From Mesorhizobium sp. J18 (lineage in GTDB: Bacteria; Pseudomonadota; Alphaproteobacteria; Rhizobiales; Rhizobiaceae): a stretch of DNA of 62,011 bases. A model generated the notes under the pieces. The model was given only the letters and a program-made list of their open reading frames with translations, did not search any database and was not told the origin of the DNA. This document shows, piece after piece, positions 1-9,872 of the stretch (position 1 is the stretch's first letter; the number at the start of each line of letters is the position of its first letter). The position numbers were made by a program, and so were the translations under genes. The stretch spans positions 1 to 62,011 of the forward strand of contig NZ_VLJP01000045.1 of the NCBI RefSeq assembly GCF_007829525.1. Direction: 5' to 3'.

Positions 1-1
1 A

Positions 2-223
2 GAAGGTGCTGCTCCGGCCGAGCAAGGTGAAGAGGCGGCTCCTGCCGATGAGGGTGCTGCGCCGGCGGAAGAGGATCAGGAAGCCGCACCGGCGGAGGAT
101 GAGCAGGCTGCTCCTGCCGAGGACGGTGATGCTGCAAGCGAGCCGCAGTCGGAGACCTCGCCCTCGAGCGGGGAAGAGACCGACGCTCCGCGCGAAGAGC
201 AGGCTCCTGCGGCCAATGAGTGA
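2..223 (+). CDS. C-terminal tail of an acidic Ala/Pro/Glu-rich protein (partial)
   Basis: Only the last 73 codons and a TGA stop lie in the window. The reading frame is a degenerate tandem repeat of units such as EGAAPAEE and EDEQAAPAED, with almost no hydrophobic or aromatic residues, so it must be a disordered acidic tail. Tails of this kind occur on several rhizobial proteins, ribosomal protein S16 among them, but nothing of the folded part is visible and the identity is open. A strong terminator follows 26 bases after the stop. The overlapping Arg-rich frame in the same DNA is a shadow of the repeat. Confidence 0.7.
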   Translation, partial: EGAAPAEQGEEAAPADEGAAPAEEDQEAAPAEDEQAAPAEDGDAASEPQSETSPSSGEETDAPREEQAPAANE

Positions 224-249
224 CAAAGATTTAATGTCGCCAAATCTTG

Positions 250-276
250 AAAAAGCCGGGTTCTCCCGGCTTTTTT
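250..276 (+). terminator. Rho-independent terminator after the acidic-tail gene
   Basis: An AAAAGCCGGG arm, a TTCT loop and the matching CCCGGCTTTT arm run into six T residues. It lies 26 bases downstream of the partial gene's stop and separates it from the yej operon. Confidence 0.9.
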
Positions 277-397
277 GTTGGCTGTGATTCAACCGTGGCT
301 GCGACCGTTCGCGGCAGGCGGTTTCATTCGGCACGCAAATCTCTAGGGTCAGGACCTAGTGTGTATCGAGATTCGATCCGACGCAAAGAGGTACCAG

Positions 398-2446
398 ATG
401 GCAAGGGTTTTCCGCGACGCAACAAAAAAACTCGCGTTTGCGGCGATTGTCATCGCGGGAGGTGTCTGCTTCGCCGCAGCGCAGCAGAGTGGAGCCGGGC
501 AGGCACCAACCGTCCAGGAAGCCGCCACCACGCCGCCCCCCGTGGGACAGGATGGAGGGAACGATGCGGAAGCCGACGGCACCGACACCCGCCAATGGCG
601 CATATCCTCCTCGCTCATCGACCCGGATATCGAGACCCAGGCGTTCGAGCACTACGACTATGTGAACCCCGAGGCTCCAAAGGGCGGTACGCTCAATTCG
701 AGCACGATCGGCACCTTCGACAGCTTCAATCCCTTTGTCGTGCGCGGCACGCCCGCCGCTGGCCTATCCGGCTTCGGAGGCATTCTTTACGACACGCTCA
801 TGCAGCAGTCGACGGACGAGGCAGGCACCAGCCACGCGCTGATCGCTGAAGCCTTCACCTATCCGGAAGATTATTCATCTGCGACCTACCGCCTCAACCC
901 GGAGGCCCGGTGGCATGACGGGAAGCCGATCACGGCGGAAGATGTCGTATGGTCTTTCAACGTTCTGAAGAAGCAAAGCCCACTTTACACCCAATATTAT
1001 GCAAATGTGACCGAGGCCGTGGCCGTTTCCGATCGCGAGGTGGAATTCCGCTTCAACCAGACGGGAAACCGCGAGCTTCCGCATATCATGGGCGATCTCG
1101 CCGTACTGCCGAAACACTGGTGGGAAGGGACGGATTCTTCGGGCAGGAAGCGCGATATCAGCCAGCCTACGCTCGAGCCGCCACTTGGATCAGGACCCTA
1201 TGCCATTGAAAGTTTCAAGCCTGGCTCGGAGATCGTCTGGAAGCGTGTGGAGGACTACTGGGCTGCCGACCTGCCGGTAAATGTAGGCCGCTACAATTTC
1301 GACCGTCGCAGATACGTCTATTTCCAGGACGACAATGCAGCCTGGCAGGCCTTCACGAAAGGCGGGTTCGAGGACATCCGCATGGAAAACCGATCGCAGC
1401 GCTGGGCGACCGGTTACAACTTTCCCGCCTTCGAAGCCAAGGACGTTCTCAAGGCAGAGTTTGAAACGAATTCCGGCGAACCCATGCAGGGCTTCGTCAT
1501 GAACACGCGCCGCCCGCAATTCCAGGACAGGCGCGTCCGCGAGGCGCTTACCCTTGCCTTCGACTTCGAAAGCATGAACCGCACGCTCTTCTACAATTCC
1601 TATACCCGTACCGACAGCTATTTCGAAGGTTCGGAGCTCGCTTCGGGCGGATTGCCGGAAGGGCTCGAACTGGAGATCCTGAATACGGTAAAGGACAAGG
1701 TCCCGGAAGAAGTCTTCACCGAGGAGTTCAAGCTGCCGGTCTATGACAAGCCGGAAGCGGCGCGTGACTATCTGAGACGTGCCCACCAGCTTCTTTCCGA
1801 AGCCGGCTGGAACCTGCCGCCTGATCCAAGTCTGTGGCAGCGCTTCGCCGCCTGGATTGGCTTCGGTGAGGACTTGCCCGACGAACGCTTCCGCATAAAC
1901 GAGGAAGGCAAGCGTTTCACGATCGAGTTCCTCGGCAACGACCCGACCGCCAATCGCGTGACGGCGCCTTATATCGAGAATCTGCGGCGGCTTGGCATCG
2001 ACGCCTCCCTCAGGATCGTCGATACCAACCAATACATAAACCGTTATCGCAACTTCCAGTTCGACATGCTGACGACCGTCCTGCAACAATCCCAATCGCC
2101 CGGCAACGAGCAGCGCGACTTCTGGAGCTCCGAAGCGGCAGACACTCCCGGCTCGCGCAACCTCGCCGGGATCAAGAACGAAGCCATCGATGCGCTGATC
2201 GAAAGGGTGATCTATGCCAAGGACCGGGAAGAGCTCGTCGCAGCAACCCATGCCCTCGATCGTGTCCTGTTGTGGAACTATTATATGATCCCCCAATGGC
2301 ATCTGCCGGAGATCTGGGTCGCTTATTGGAACAAATTCGGCATTCCCGACGGGCAGCCTTCCTATATCGGTGTCGACATCGAATCCTGGTGGGTCGATGA
2401 AGAAAAAGAAAAGGCTCTGGCCAGGAAATACGGAGGAAGGAATTGA
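398..2446 (+). CDS. yejA1: Peptide ABC transporter substrate-binding protein YejA-like 1
   Basis: This is a periplasmic family 5 (SBP_bac_5) oligopeptide-binding protein of 682 residues. The chosen ATG follows an AAAGAGGT ribosome site; an ATG 39 bases upstream lacks one. A Sec signal peptide with basic start (FRDATKK) and hydrophobic core is probably cut after AAA28. A Gly/Pro/Ala-rich linker then leads to the family hallmark YVNPEAPKGGTLN. It is the first gene of the operon yejA1-yejA2-yejB-yejE-yejF. The E. coli YejABEF system imports peptides, including microcin C, and in rhizobia and Brucella it is tied to antimicrobial-peptide tolerance. The next gene is a paralogue, and the two overlap by four bases. 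Confidence 0.93.
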   Translation: MARVFRDATKKLAFAAIVIAGGVCFAAAQQSGAGQAPTVQEAATTPPPVGQDGGNDAEADGTDTRQWRISSSLIDPDIETQAFEHYDYVNPEAPKGGTLNSSTIGTFDSFNPFVVRGTPAAGLSGFGGILYDTLMQQSTDEAGTSHALIAEAFTYPEDYSSATYRLNPEARWHDGKPITAEDVVWSFNVLKKQSPLYTQYYANVTEAVAVSDREVEFRFNQTGNRELPHIMGDLAVLPKHWWEGTDSSGRKRDISQPTLEPPLGSGPYAIESFKPGSEIVWKRVEDYWAADLPVNVGRYNFDRRRYVYFQDDNAAWQAFTKGGFEDIRMENRSQRWATGYNFPAFEAKDVLKAEFETNSGEPMQGFVMNTRRPQFQDRRVREALTLAFDFESMNRTLFYNSYTRTDSYFEGSELASGGLPEGLELEILNTVKDKVPEEVFTEEFKLPVYDKPEAARDYLRRAHQLLSEAGWNLPPDPSLWQRFAAWIGFGEDLPDERFRINEEGKRFTIEFLGNDPTANRVTAPYIENLRRLGIDASLRIVDTNQYINRYRNFQFDMLTTVLQQSQSPGNEQRDFWSSEAADTPGSRNLAGIKNEAIDALIERVIYAKDREELVAATHALDRVLLWNYYMIPQWHLPEIWVAYWNKFGIPDGQPSYIGVDIESWWVDEEKEKALARKYGGRN

Positions 2447-4380
2447 GGCGCGCGACGTTGTTCTCCCGCCGCGCATTTCTGGCTCTTTCGTCATCTGCGG
2501 TCGCGGTTGCCATGCTCCCCCTGCGCGCCCGCGCATTGGAGGCGGGCGTTCCGCTGCATGGCATGTCCGCCTTCGGAGACCTGAAATATGCCCCCGGCTT
2601 CACACATTTTGACTATGTGAACCCGGAAGCACCGAAAGGCGGCATGTTCAATTTTTCCCCTCCGAACTGGGGCTTCAACCAGAACGTGCTCAGCTTCAAT
2701 ACGCTGAACTCTTTCGTGCGTACCGGCGATGCACCGCCGCGCATGGAGATGTGCTTCGATTCCCTGATGACCCGGTCTCTGGATGAACCCGATGCCGTCT
2801 ACGGCCTTCTCGCGGAAAGCGTGACGATTTCCGGCGACGGAAACGCCTTCACGTTCCGCCTGCGTCCGGAAGCTCGTTTCCACGATGGAACGCCCCTGAC
2901 AGCCGAAGATGTCGCCTTTACCTACAAGCTCTTCAAGGAGAAGGGCCATCCGAGCCTTCTTCTGCCTCTGACCGAAATGACGGACGCCCTCGCCCTCAGT
3001 GAGCATGATTTTTATATCGCCTTCAACGGCAAGCAGGCTTCCCGAACGATTCTGGATATCGTGCTGTTTCCGATCCTCTCGAAGGCCTTTTTCACGGAAA
3101 ACCCCTTCGACAGCTCACAACTAAAGCCCCCGCTTGGTTCGGGGCCCTACAGAGTGGGCCGGTTCTCGGCCGGTCAGTCGATCGAGTATGAACGCGTTGA
3201 CGATTATTGGGGACGCGATCTGCCGGTCAATCGCGGGCTCAATAATTTCGATCGCATCCGTATTGAATTCTACCGTGATCGCAATGCGGGCTTCGAGGCT
3301 TTCAAGAAAGGCAACGTACACTACCGGCAGGAATTCACCTCACGGCTTTGGGCGCAGGACTATGACTTCCCGGCAGTCACCGACAAAAAGGTCGTCAAGC
3401 GCGAATTCCCGAATGAATTGAACCCTTCCATGCAGGCCTGGGCGGTGAACCAGCGGCGGGAGCGTTTTCGCGATCCGCGCATTCGCGAAGCCATCGCGCT
3501 TTGTTTCGATTTCGAATGGACGAACCGCAATCTGTTTTACGACGCCTATGAACGGTCGCAATCGACGTTTGAACGCTCCGCTTACAAGGCAGAAGGCGCG
3601 CCTTCACCCGAGGAGGTCGAACTGCTCGCGCGCCTGCCGGGCGAAATCCCCCAGGAAGCCTTCGGCGAACCGGTCACGATGCCGGAATCCGATGGTTCCG
3701 GCAGGGATCGCAAACTGCTGCAGCGGGCTAGCGAGCTGCTGGCGCAGGCAGGCTGGGTGCGCCCCGAAGCGCCGAGCCTGTGGGAGCGCGGACTCAATCT
3801 TGTCGGCCTGGGCGAACAGCTTCCCGACCCGCAATTTGTGGTCAATCGCGAGGGGCGGCAACTGACGCTCGAACTGCTCGTCCATGACGATGTTTTCGTC
3901 CGGGTCTATTCGCCCTTTGTCGAGAATCTGCGCGCCGTCGGAATAGCCGCCACCATCCGCATGGTGGACCCGTCGCAGTATCAGGCGCGCATCAACGACT
4001 TCGATTTCGACATGGTCGTTATCGCCGCCTCGTTCAGTGCCACGCCTACGCGTGACGAATTGCAGCGTTTCTGTCACTCGCGCGCAGCAGACATCCCGGG
4101 CACCCGCAACCTTCCAGGAACGAAGAGCGAGGCAGTCGACGCCTTGCTCGACGAGGCAGGCCGCGCAGAAACCCGCGACAGGCTGACTGTGGTGTTGCGT
4201 GTGCTGGACCGGGTCTTGCGCGCGCGACGCGACTGGATTCCAAATTGGCATGCGGCGAATCACCGGGCAGCCTATTGGGATATGTTCGGCTTCAAGGAGC
4301 CGAAGCCGGATTACGGTTTCCCGGTGGAAGCGATGTGGTGGTACGACGAAGAAAAAGCCAAGGCGATTGGCAAGGGGTAA
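2443..4380 (+). CDS. yejA2: Peptide ABC transporter substrate-binding protein YejA-like 2
   Basis: This is a second family 5 periplasmic binding protein of 645 residues, paralogous to its upstream neighbour and sharing YVNPEAPKGG. It starts at a TTG that overlaps the yejA1 stop, with a strong GGAGGAAGG site just upstream. Its leader (SRRAFLAL, then a short hydrophobic run ending in RARA) looks like a twin-arginine Tat signal, unlike the Sec-type leader of the first copy, so the two may be exported by different routes. Both presumably feed the same YejB/YejE pore; a split in peptide specificity is inference. Confidence 0.92.
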   Translation: MRRATLFSRRAFLALSSSAVAVAMLPLRARALEAGVPLHGMSAFGDLKYAPGFTHFDYVNPEAPKGGMFNFSPPNWGFNQNVLSFNTLNSFVRTGDAPPRMEMCFDSLMTRSLDEPDAVYGLLAESVTISGDGNAFTFRLRPEARFHDGTPLTAEDVAFTYKLFKEKGHPSLLLPLTEMTDALALSEHDFYIAFNGKQASRTILDIVLFPILSKAFFTENPFDSSQLKPPLGSGPYRVGRFSAGQSIEYERVDDYWGRDLPVNRGLNNFDRIRIEFYRDRNAGFEAFKKGNVHYRQEFTSRLWAQDYDFPAVTDKKVVKREFPNELNPSMQAWAVNQRRERFRDPRIREAIALCFDFEWTNRNLFYDAYERSQSTFERSAYKAEGAPSPEEVELLARLPGEIPQEAFGEPVTMPESDGSGRDRKLLQRASELLAQAGWVRPEAPSLWERGLNLVGLGEQLPDPQFVVNREGRQLTLELLVHDDVFVRVYSPFVENLRAVGIAATIRMVDPSQYQARINDFDFDMVVIAASFSATPTRDELQRFCHSRAADIPGTRNLPGTKSEAVDALLDEAGRAETRDRLTVVLRVLDRVLRARRDWIPNWHAANHRAAYWDMFGFKEPKPDYGFPVEAMWWYDEEKAKAIGKG

Positions 4381-4416
4381 CAGCCACGTGACTGACAGCA
4401 ACGAGGCGACAGGCTG

Positions 4417-5505
4417 ATGGGAGCCTATATTCTTCGCCGGCTTCTTCTGATGATCCCGACTTTGCTCGGGATCATGACCGTCTCTTTCATCGTCATACAG
4501 TTTGCTCCCGGCGGACCTGTCGAGAAGGTCATTGCAGAAGTGACCGGACAGGGTGGAGGCGATCGCATTTCAGGCGGCGGAGCCGATATCGGCAACCAGA
4601 ACTTCGCCACCACCGATTCCACCTATCGCGGCGCACAAGGCCTCGATCCCCAGTTCATCGCCGATCTGGAAAAGCAGTTCGGCTTCGACAAGCCGCCATT
4701 GGAACGCTTCCTGTTGATGCTGTGGAATTACGCCCGCTTCGATTTCGGCGAGAGCTATTTCCGCGATATCTCCGTCATCGATCTCATCCTGGAGAAGATG
4801 CCGGTATCCATTTCTCTCGGCATCTGGATCACCCTTATATCTTATTTGATCTCGATCCCCCTCGGCATACGCAAGGCGGTAAAGGACGGCTCCACCTTCG
4901 ACATCTGGACCAGCGGCGTTGTCATCGTCGCCTATGCCATTCCCGGCTTCCTTTTCGCCATCATGTTGATGGTGCTGTTTGCCGGCGGCTCCTTCTTCGA
5001 CTGGTTCCCGTTGCGGGGCCTTACTTCCGAGAATTGGAGCGAACTGTCGCTCTGGGGCAAGATCGTCGACTATTTCTGGCATCTGACGCTTCCGCTGACG
5101 GCCATGGTGCTGTCCGCCTTCGCCACGACGACGCTTCTTACAAAGAACTCTTTCCTCGACGAGATCCGCAAGCAATATGTGATCACGGCGCGAGCCAAGG
5201 GTTTGTCGGAACGGCAGGTGCTCTACGGCCATGTCTTCCGTAATGCGATGCTTCTTATCATCGCTGGCTTTCCAGGCGCCTTCATCTCGGCCTTCTTCAC
5301 GGGCTCGCTCCTGATCGAGAGTATCTTCTCGCTCGACGGCCTCGGTCTGCTCGGCTTTCGCTCGGTGCTTGACCGCGATTACCCGGTGGTGTTTGCCAAT
5401 CTCTATATCTTCTCGCTGATCGGGCTGATCGTCAGTCTGATCTCGGACCTCACCTATACGATGATCGATCCGCGCATAGACTTCGAGCGGAGGGATGTCG
5501 GGTGA
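4417..5505 (+). CDS. yejB: Peptide ABC transporter permease YejB
   Basis: An inner-membrane permease of 362 residues, about the length of E. coli YejB. It begins with a transmembrane helix and the short APGGPVEKV stretch, then a glycine-rich insertion (residues about 45-70) typical of YejB compared with shorter DppB proteins. The C-terminal half has five further hydrophobic segments and an EAA loop ([20 protein letters not shown]) for coupling to the ATPase. It lies 36 bases after yejA2 and overlaps yejE by four bases. Confidence 0.94.
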   Translation: MGAYILRRLLLMIPTLLGIMTVSFIVIQFAPGGPVEKVIAEVTGQGGGDRISGGGADIGNQNFATTDSTYRGAQGLDPQFIADLEKQFGFDKPPLERFLLMLWNYARFDFGESYFRDISVIDLILEKMPVSISLGIWITLISYLISIPLGIRKAVKDGSTFDIWTSGVVIVAYAIPGFLFAIMLMVLFAGGSFFDWFPLRGLTSENWSELSLWGKIVDYFWHLTLPLTAMVLSAFATTTLLTKNSFLDEIRKQYVITARAKGLSERQVLYGHVFRNAMLLIIAGFPGAFISAFFTGSLLIESIFSLDGLGLLGFRSVLDRDYPVVFANLYIFSLIGLIVSLISDLTYTMIDPRIDFERRDVG

Positions 5506-6653
5506 GCGATATCCAATCCAAGGCACAGGTCGAACTGGTTCGGGAAAAAGTGGCGCGCCCCTGGCTTTCGCCACTCAACCAGCGGCGTTGGCGCAACTTC
5601 AAGGCAAACCGGCGTGGCTACTGGTCGCTTTGGGTTTTCCTGGTCCTGTTCGTGCTTTCCCTGTTCGCGGAATTCCTGGCAAACGACAAGCCCATCGTCG
5701 CCTCTTATCGCGGTGAACTCCTCTTTCCCGTATTGATCGATTACCCGGAACAGAAATTCGGCGGCTTTCTCGCCGTCACCGACTATCGCGATCCGGTGAT
5801 TCAGGACGAGATCGAGGCAAATGGCTGGATGATATGGCCGCCGATCCGCTATTCCTACCGGACGGTCAATAACGAAATCCCCCAGGCGGCCCCCGCAAAG
5901 CCCTCCTGGCTTTATGACAAGGAAACACGCTGTTCGCGCTATCCGGAAGGGGTGAACGATGTGAACTGCACCCCCGGCAACTGGAACTGGCTCGGAACCG
6001 ACGACCAGGCCCGGGACGTGCTCGCCCGCATCATTTACGGCTTTCGCATATCGGTGCTGTTCGGCCTCATCCTGACGGCGCTTTCGGCCGTCATCGGCGT
6101 GTCGGCCGGCGCGGTTCAGGGTTATTTCGGCGGCTGGACAGATCTTCTTTTCCAGCGATTCATCGAGATATGGTCGTCTATCCCGGTTCTCTATCTCATC
6201 CTCATCATCGCCGCCGTGCTGCCGCCGGGCTTCTTCATTCTGCTCGGCATCATGCTCCTGTTTTCCTGGGTGGCCTTTGTCGGTGTGGTGCGAGCCGAGT
6301 TCCTGCGAGCGCGCAATTTCGAATATGTCAGCGCCGCCCGCGCGCTCGGCGTACCGAACCGCACGATCATGTTCCGGCATCTCCTTCCCAACGCCATGGT
6401 GGCGACGCTGACATTCCTGCCCTTCATCCTGAACGGTTCGATCACGACGCTCACCTCGCTCGATTTCCTGGGATTCGGGTTGCCGCCCGGTTCGCCCTCG
6501 CTCGGAGAATTGCTGCGGCAGGGCCAGCGCAACCTCAATGCGCCATGGCTCGGCATTTCAGGCTTCCTGTCCCTGTCGATCATGCTTTCGCTTCTGATCT
6601 TCATTGGCGAAGCGACCCGTGATGCCTTCGATCCGCGCAAGGCGTTCAGATGA
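5502..6653 (+). CDS. yejE: Peptide ABC transporter permease YejE
   Basis: The second inner-membrane permease of the Yej importer, 383 residues, starts at a GTG inside the yejB stop. It has an N-terminal helix near residues 45-65, a long periplasmic segment (about 70-165) and then the BPD_transp_1 domain with the EAA loop [20 protein letters not shown]. The N-terminal extension and C-terminal AFDPRKAFR are as in E. coli YejE. It overlaps yejF by four bases (ATGA), so the two are probably translationally coupled. Confidence 0.94.
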   Translation: MSDIQSKAQVELVREKVARPWLSPLNQRRWRNFKANRRGYWSLWVFLVLFVLSLFAEFLANDKPIVASYRGELLFPVLIDYPEQKFGGFLAVTDYRDPVIQDEIEANGWMIWPPIRYSYRTVNNEIPQAAPAKPSWLYDKETRCSRYPEGVNDVNCTPGNWNWLGTDDQARDVLARIIYGFRISVLFGLILTALSAVIGVSAGAVQGYFGGWTDLLFQRFIEIWSSIPVLYLILIIAAVLPPGFFILLGIMLLFSWVAFVGVVRAEFLRARNFEYVSAARALGVPNRTIMFRHLLPNAMVATLTFLPFILNGSITTLTSLDFLGFGLPPGSPSLGELLRQGQRNLNAPWLGISGFLSLSIMLSLLIFIGEATRDAFDPRKAFR

Positions 6654-8281
6654 CAAATGCACCTCTCCTCTCGATTCGCGATCTCACGGTTGCCTTTCAT
6701 CAGGAAGGACGGGAGACACTTGCGGTGGATCGCGTTTCCTTTGATATCGGGCGTGGCGAGACGGTCGCGCTGGTCGGTGAATCAGGCTCGGGCAAATCCG
6801 TTACTGCACTTTCTGTGCTGAAACTCCTGCCCTATCCGGCGGCAAGCCATCCATCCGGCAGCATCTTCTATGGTGACAAGGATCTGCTTTCCCGCGACGA
6901 GCGGGAGTTGCGCCGCATACGCGGCAACAAGATCACCATGATCTTCCAGGAGCCGATGACCTCGCTCAACCCGCTGCACACAATCGAGCGGCAGGTCGGC
7001 GAAATTCTGAAGATCCACCAGGGCATGGGCGATGCGAAGGCGCGGGCGCGCACTCTCGAACTCCTGAAGGAAGTCGGCATCCGCGATCCGGAGAAGCGGC
7101 TCGATGCCTTCCCGCATCAACTCTCGGGCGGTCAGCGCCAGCGTGTGATGATCGCCATGGCGCTCGCCAACGAACCGGAACTCTTAATCGCGGACGAGCC
7201 CACCACCGCGCTGGATGTAACGGTCCAGGCACAGATTCTGGAGCTTCTGGCGAAGCTGCGCAAGAAGAACGACATGTCGATGCTGTTCATCACCCATGAC
7301 CTCGGCATCGTGCGCAAGATCGCCGATCGCGTCTGTGTCATGACTGAAGGCAGGATCGTGGAGACCGGGCCGACGCGGGAGATCTTTGACAACCCGCAGC
7401 ATGAATATACCCGCCATCTCCTGGCCGCCGAGCCCAAGGGCCACCCCCCCAAAGCCGACGACAGCGCTGACACGGTGATGGAAGGCCGGGATATCAAGGT
7501 CTGGTTCCCGATCAAGAGGGGGTTCTTCCGCCGCACCATGGACCACGTGAAGGCCGTCGACGGTATCGACGTCACGGTGCGCGAGGGACAGACGCTCGGC
7601 GTCGTGGGCGAATCCGGTTCAGGCAAGACGACCCTCGGTCTCGCCCTTGCCAGGATGATCTCCTCCGAAGGCAGGATCAACTTCACTGGCAGGGATATCG
7701 GCGCGCTTTCCTTCCGCCAGATGCGGCCGCTCAGGCGCGAATTGCAGATCGTCTTTCAGGATCCTTATGGCTCGCTCAGCCCGCGCATGTCGATTGCCGA
7801 GATCATCCAGGAAGGACTGCGCATTCATCAGCCGAAGCTTTCGGAGGAACAGCGTGACCGCATGGTGGTGGATGTCCTGAAAGAGGTGGACCTCGATCCG
7901 GCAACGCGTTTCCGATATCCGCACGAATTTTCCGGCGGCCAGCGCCAGCGCATCGCGATCGCGCGCGCCATGGTTCTGAAGCCGCGCTTCGTCATGCTGG
8001 ACGAACCCACCTCAGCACTGGATATGAGTGTACAGGCGCAGGTGGTGGATCTTCTCCGCGACCTGCAGCAGAAGCACGATCTGGCCTATCTGTTCATCAG
8101 CCATGATCTGAAGGTGGTGCGCGCGCTCGCCAACAATGTCATTGTCATGCGTGACGGGAAGGTTGTCGAGACTGGCACGGCCGAGCAGGTATTCGAGAAT
8201 CCGCAGACCGATTATACGCGCGCTCTGATTGCCGCCGCATTCGACATTGCCACGGCACCACGCGGCGTCGTAAGCGAATAG
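6650..8281 (+). CDS. yejF: Peptide ABC transporter ATPase YejF (two fused nucleotide-binding domains)
   Basis: A 543-residue cytoplasmic protein with two complete ABC ATPase domains in tandem. The first has Walker A GESGSGKS (near residue 44), signature LSGGQRQR and Walker B LLIADEPT. The second has GESGSGKT (near 322), FSGGQRQR and VMLDEPT. Each is followed by the oligopeptide-transporter tail ending in an ENPQ-type motif. This tandem form powers YejABEF-type importers. All catalytic motifs are intact in both halves. Confidence 0.95.
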   Translation: MTNAPLLSIRDLTVAFHQEGRETLAVDRVSFDIGRGETVALVGESGSGKSVTALSVLKLLPYPAASHPSGSIFYGDKDLLSRDERELRRIRGNKITMIFQEPMTSLNPLHTIERQVGEILKIHQGMGDAKARARTLELLKEVGIRDPEKRLDAFPHQLSGGQRQRVMIAMALANEPELLIADEPTTALDVTVQAQILELLAKLRKKNDMSMLFITHDLGIVRKIADRVCVMTEGRIVETGPTREIFDNPQHEYTRHLLAAEPKGHPPKADDSADTVMEGRDIKVWFPIKRGFFRRTMDHVKAVDGIDVTVREGQTLGVVGESGSGKTTLGLALARMISSEGRINFTGRDIGALSFRQMRPLRRELQIVFQDPYGSLSPRMSIAEIIQEGLRIHQPKLSEEQRDRMVVDVLKEVDLDPATRFRYPHEFSGGQRQRIAIARAMVLKPRFVMLDEPTSALDMSVQAQVVDLLRDLQQKHDLAYLFISHDLKVVRALANNVIVMRDGKVVETGTAEQVFENPQTDYTRALIAAAFDIATAPRGVVSE

Positions 8282-8304
8282 CGCAGATTTTCCGGAGAAG
8301 GTGC

Positions 8305-9255
8305 ATGAACGACAGACCCGGCGGCCGAATCCTGCTCTCGACTACCGGTTTCCGGCCGCAACTCTGGTACGATCTCCTGTCCGCGGAGCGTCCCGTCGTG
8401 CTCGAACCGGATGGCGACGACGATCCGACGATCGAATATGCGGTCGTTTGGAAGCAGCCTCCCGGCCTGCTCGCGCGCCTGCCTTATCTCAAGGCCATCT
8501 TTTCGATCGGCGCGGGTGTCGATCATATATTTGCCGATCCTGATCTGCCGGATGTGCCAATCGTCCGCATGGTGGCCGACAATCTCACGCAGCACATGAC
8601 AGAATATGTGGTATGGCGAGTGCTCGATCATCATCGCCAGGGCGCCCTTTACCGCTCGCATCAGAATCGGAAACTCTGGCGTGAACCCCCTCAACCGCCA
8701 GCAGAAAACGTGTCGGTGGGCATAATGGGCTTGGGCCAGCTTGGACGCGCTGCCGCGAAAGCCCTGCTGTCGTTGGGCTTTCAGGTCAACGGTTGGAGCC
8801 GGACGGAGCGCCGGATGGATGGAGTGACCACCTGGCACGGCGAAAAGGGCCTGACGCCGTTCCTCAACGCCACGGATATCCTTGTCGTCCTGCTGCCCTA
8901 TACGACGGCAACCGAGGGAATCGTGAACTACGATCTGCTCGGCAAGCTCCGCCGCGACGGAGAGCTTGGCGGCCCGTGTCTGATCAATGCCGGCCGGGGC
9001 AAGCTGCAACGCGGCGACGACATCCTTCGCGCTCTGGACGATGACATTCTCAAGGAGGCAAGTCTCGACGTTTTCGAGGAAGAACCCCTGCCGCCCGAAA
9101 GCCCTTTCTGGACACATCCGAAAGTCTTTGTCACCCCTCATGCGGCGGCGACTTCCGACCCCCATCATCTTGTCCCGCTGATTCTCGAGCAGATGACCGC
9201 CTTCGAACGGGGCGAACCGCTCCGGAACGTGGTGAACCGGGAAGAGGGTTATTGA
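8305..9255 (+). CDS. Glyoxylate/hydroxypyruvate reductase A-like 2-hydroxyacid dehydrogenase
   Basis: A D-isomer-specific 2-hydroxyacid dehydrogenase of 316 residues, close to E. coli GhrA (312). It has the Rossmann motif GLGQLG near residue 142. The catalytic triad of the family is visible: Arg in INAGRGKLQ, Glu in FEEEPLP and His in VTPHAAA. GhrA enzymes reduce glyoxylate and hydroxypyruvate with NADPH; the substrate here is not shown by the sequence. It starts 23 bases after yejF on the same strand, so it is probably the last gene of the yej transcript, with no obvious metabolic link to peptide uptake. Confidence 0.85.
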   Translation: MNDRPGGRILLSTTGFRPQLWYDLLSAERPVVLEPDGDDDPTIEYAVVWKQPPGLLARLPYLKAIFSIGAGVDHIFADPDLPDVPIVRMVADNLTQHMTEYVVWRVLDHHRQGALYRSHQNRKLWREPPQPPAENVSVGIMGLGQLGRAAAKALLSLGFQVNGWSRTERRMDGVTTWHGEKGLTPFLNATDILVVLLPYTTATEGIVNYDLLGKLRRDGELGGPCLINAGRGKLQRGDDILRALDDDILKEASLDVFEEEPLPPESPFWTHPKVFVTPHAAATSDPHHLVPLILEQMTAFERGEPLRNVVNREEGY

Positions 9256-9300
9256 TCGCCGTAGGGTTGGCCCATGCGGCCATCCCTACGCCTGCAGGTG

Positions 9301-9777
9301 TCAGATCCTGGCAACGAGTTCCGCCAACTGATCGGCACATTGGCCCCAGCCCTCGTGGAAACCCATCTTCTCGTGGGTTTCGCGATCTTCCGCCGTCCAA
9401 TGGCGTGCGCGAGCCGTGTAACGCGTCTTGCCCCCTTCGTCCTCGAATGTGACGATCGCCGTCATGAACGGCTTGCCGGACGGCATCCACGCCTCGGTAT
9501 AGGCATCCGTGAAGACCAGCTTCTCGTTCTCCACGACTTCCAGATAGACGCCGGGATTGGGATATTCGTTACCCTCGGGGTCACGCATGACAACCAGACT
9601 GGAGCCTCCGGGACGCACGTCGATCTCCACTTTCGACAGCGTCCAGGGCCGGGGCACGAACCATTGCTTCATCAGCTCCGGATCGGTCCAGGCGCGAAAC
9701 AGTTTCTCGCGTGGCGCGTCGATGATGCGCGTAAGAACGAGCTCGTGTCCGGGATTGGTATCGGCATTTGCAGTCAT
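9301..9777 (-). CDS. SRPBCC/AHSA1-domain protein
   Basis: A 158-residue protein of the START-like SRPBCC superfamily (AHSA1 type, related to the C-terminal domain of the Hsp90 co-chaperone Aha1). Hallmarks are LTRIIDAPREKLFRAWTDPE near the N-terminus, KQWFVPRPW, and a C-terminal helix with HEKMGFHEGW. Members bind hydrophobic ligands, and few have a known role. It is the last gene of a minus-strand series running from the M17 aminopeptidase, about 95 bases after the NlpC gene, so co-transcription is possible. The ArsR partner often found with such proteins is absent here. Confidence 0.85.
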   Translation of the reverse strand: MTANADTNPGHELVLTRIIDAPREKLFRAWTDPELMKQWFVPRPWTLSKVEIDVRPGGSSLVVMRDPEGNEYPNPGVYLEVVENEKLVFTDAYTEAWMPSGKPFMTAIVTFEDEGGKTRYTARARHWTAEDRETHEKMGFHEGWGQCADQLAELVARI

Positions 9778-9872
9778 CTTCCCATCTCCTTTTCAGTCGT
9801 TCGGCCAAAAGGACGATCGAGGGGCCGTCCTCCCGACACCTCCTGCAAATTTTTGCGGTCGCCGCCGTGGCA

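Noticed and set aside
2-223. A tandem DNA repeat or microsatellite at the left edge
   Set aside because: The periodicity follows codons of an Ala/Pro/Glu-rich tail in one frame and is too diverged at DNA level to be a simple repeat.
1190-2536. A 448-codon open frame antisense to yejA1
   Set aside because: Shadow of the binding-protein gene; its composition reflects the opposite strand's codons and it crosses the yejA1/yejA2 junction.
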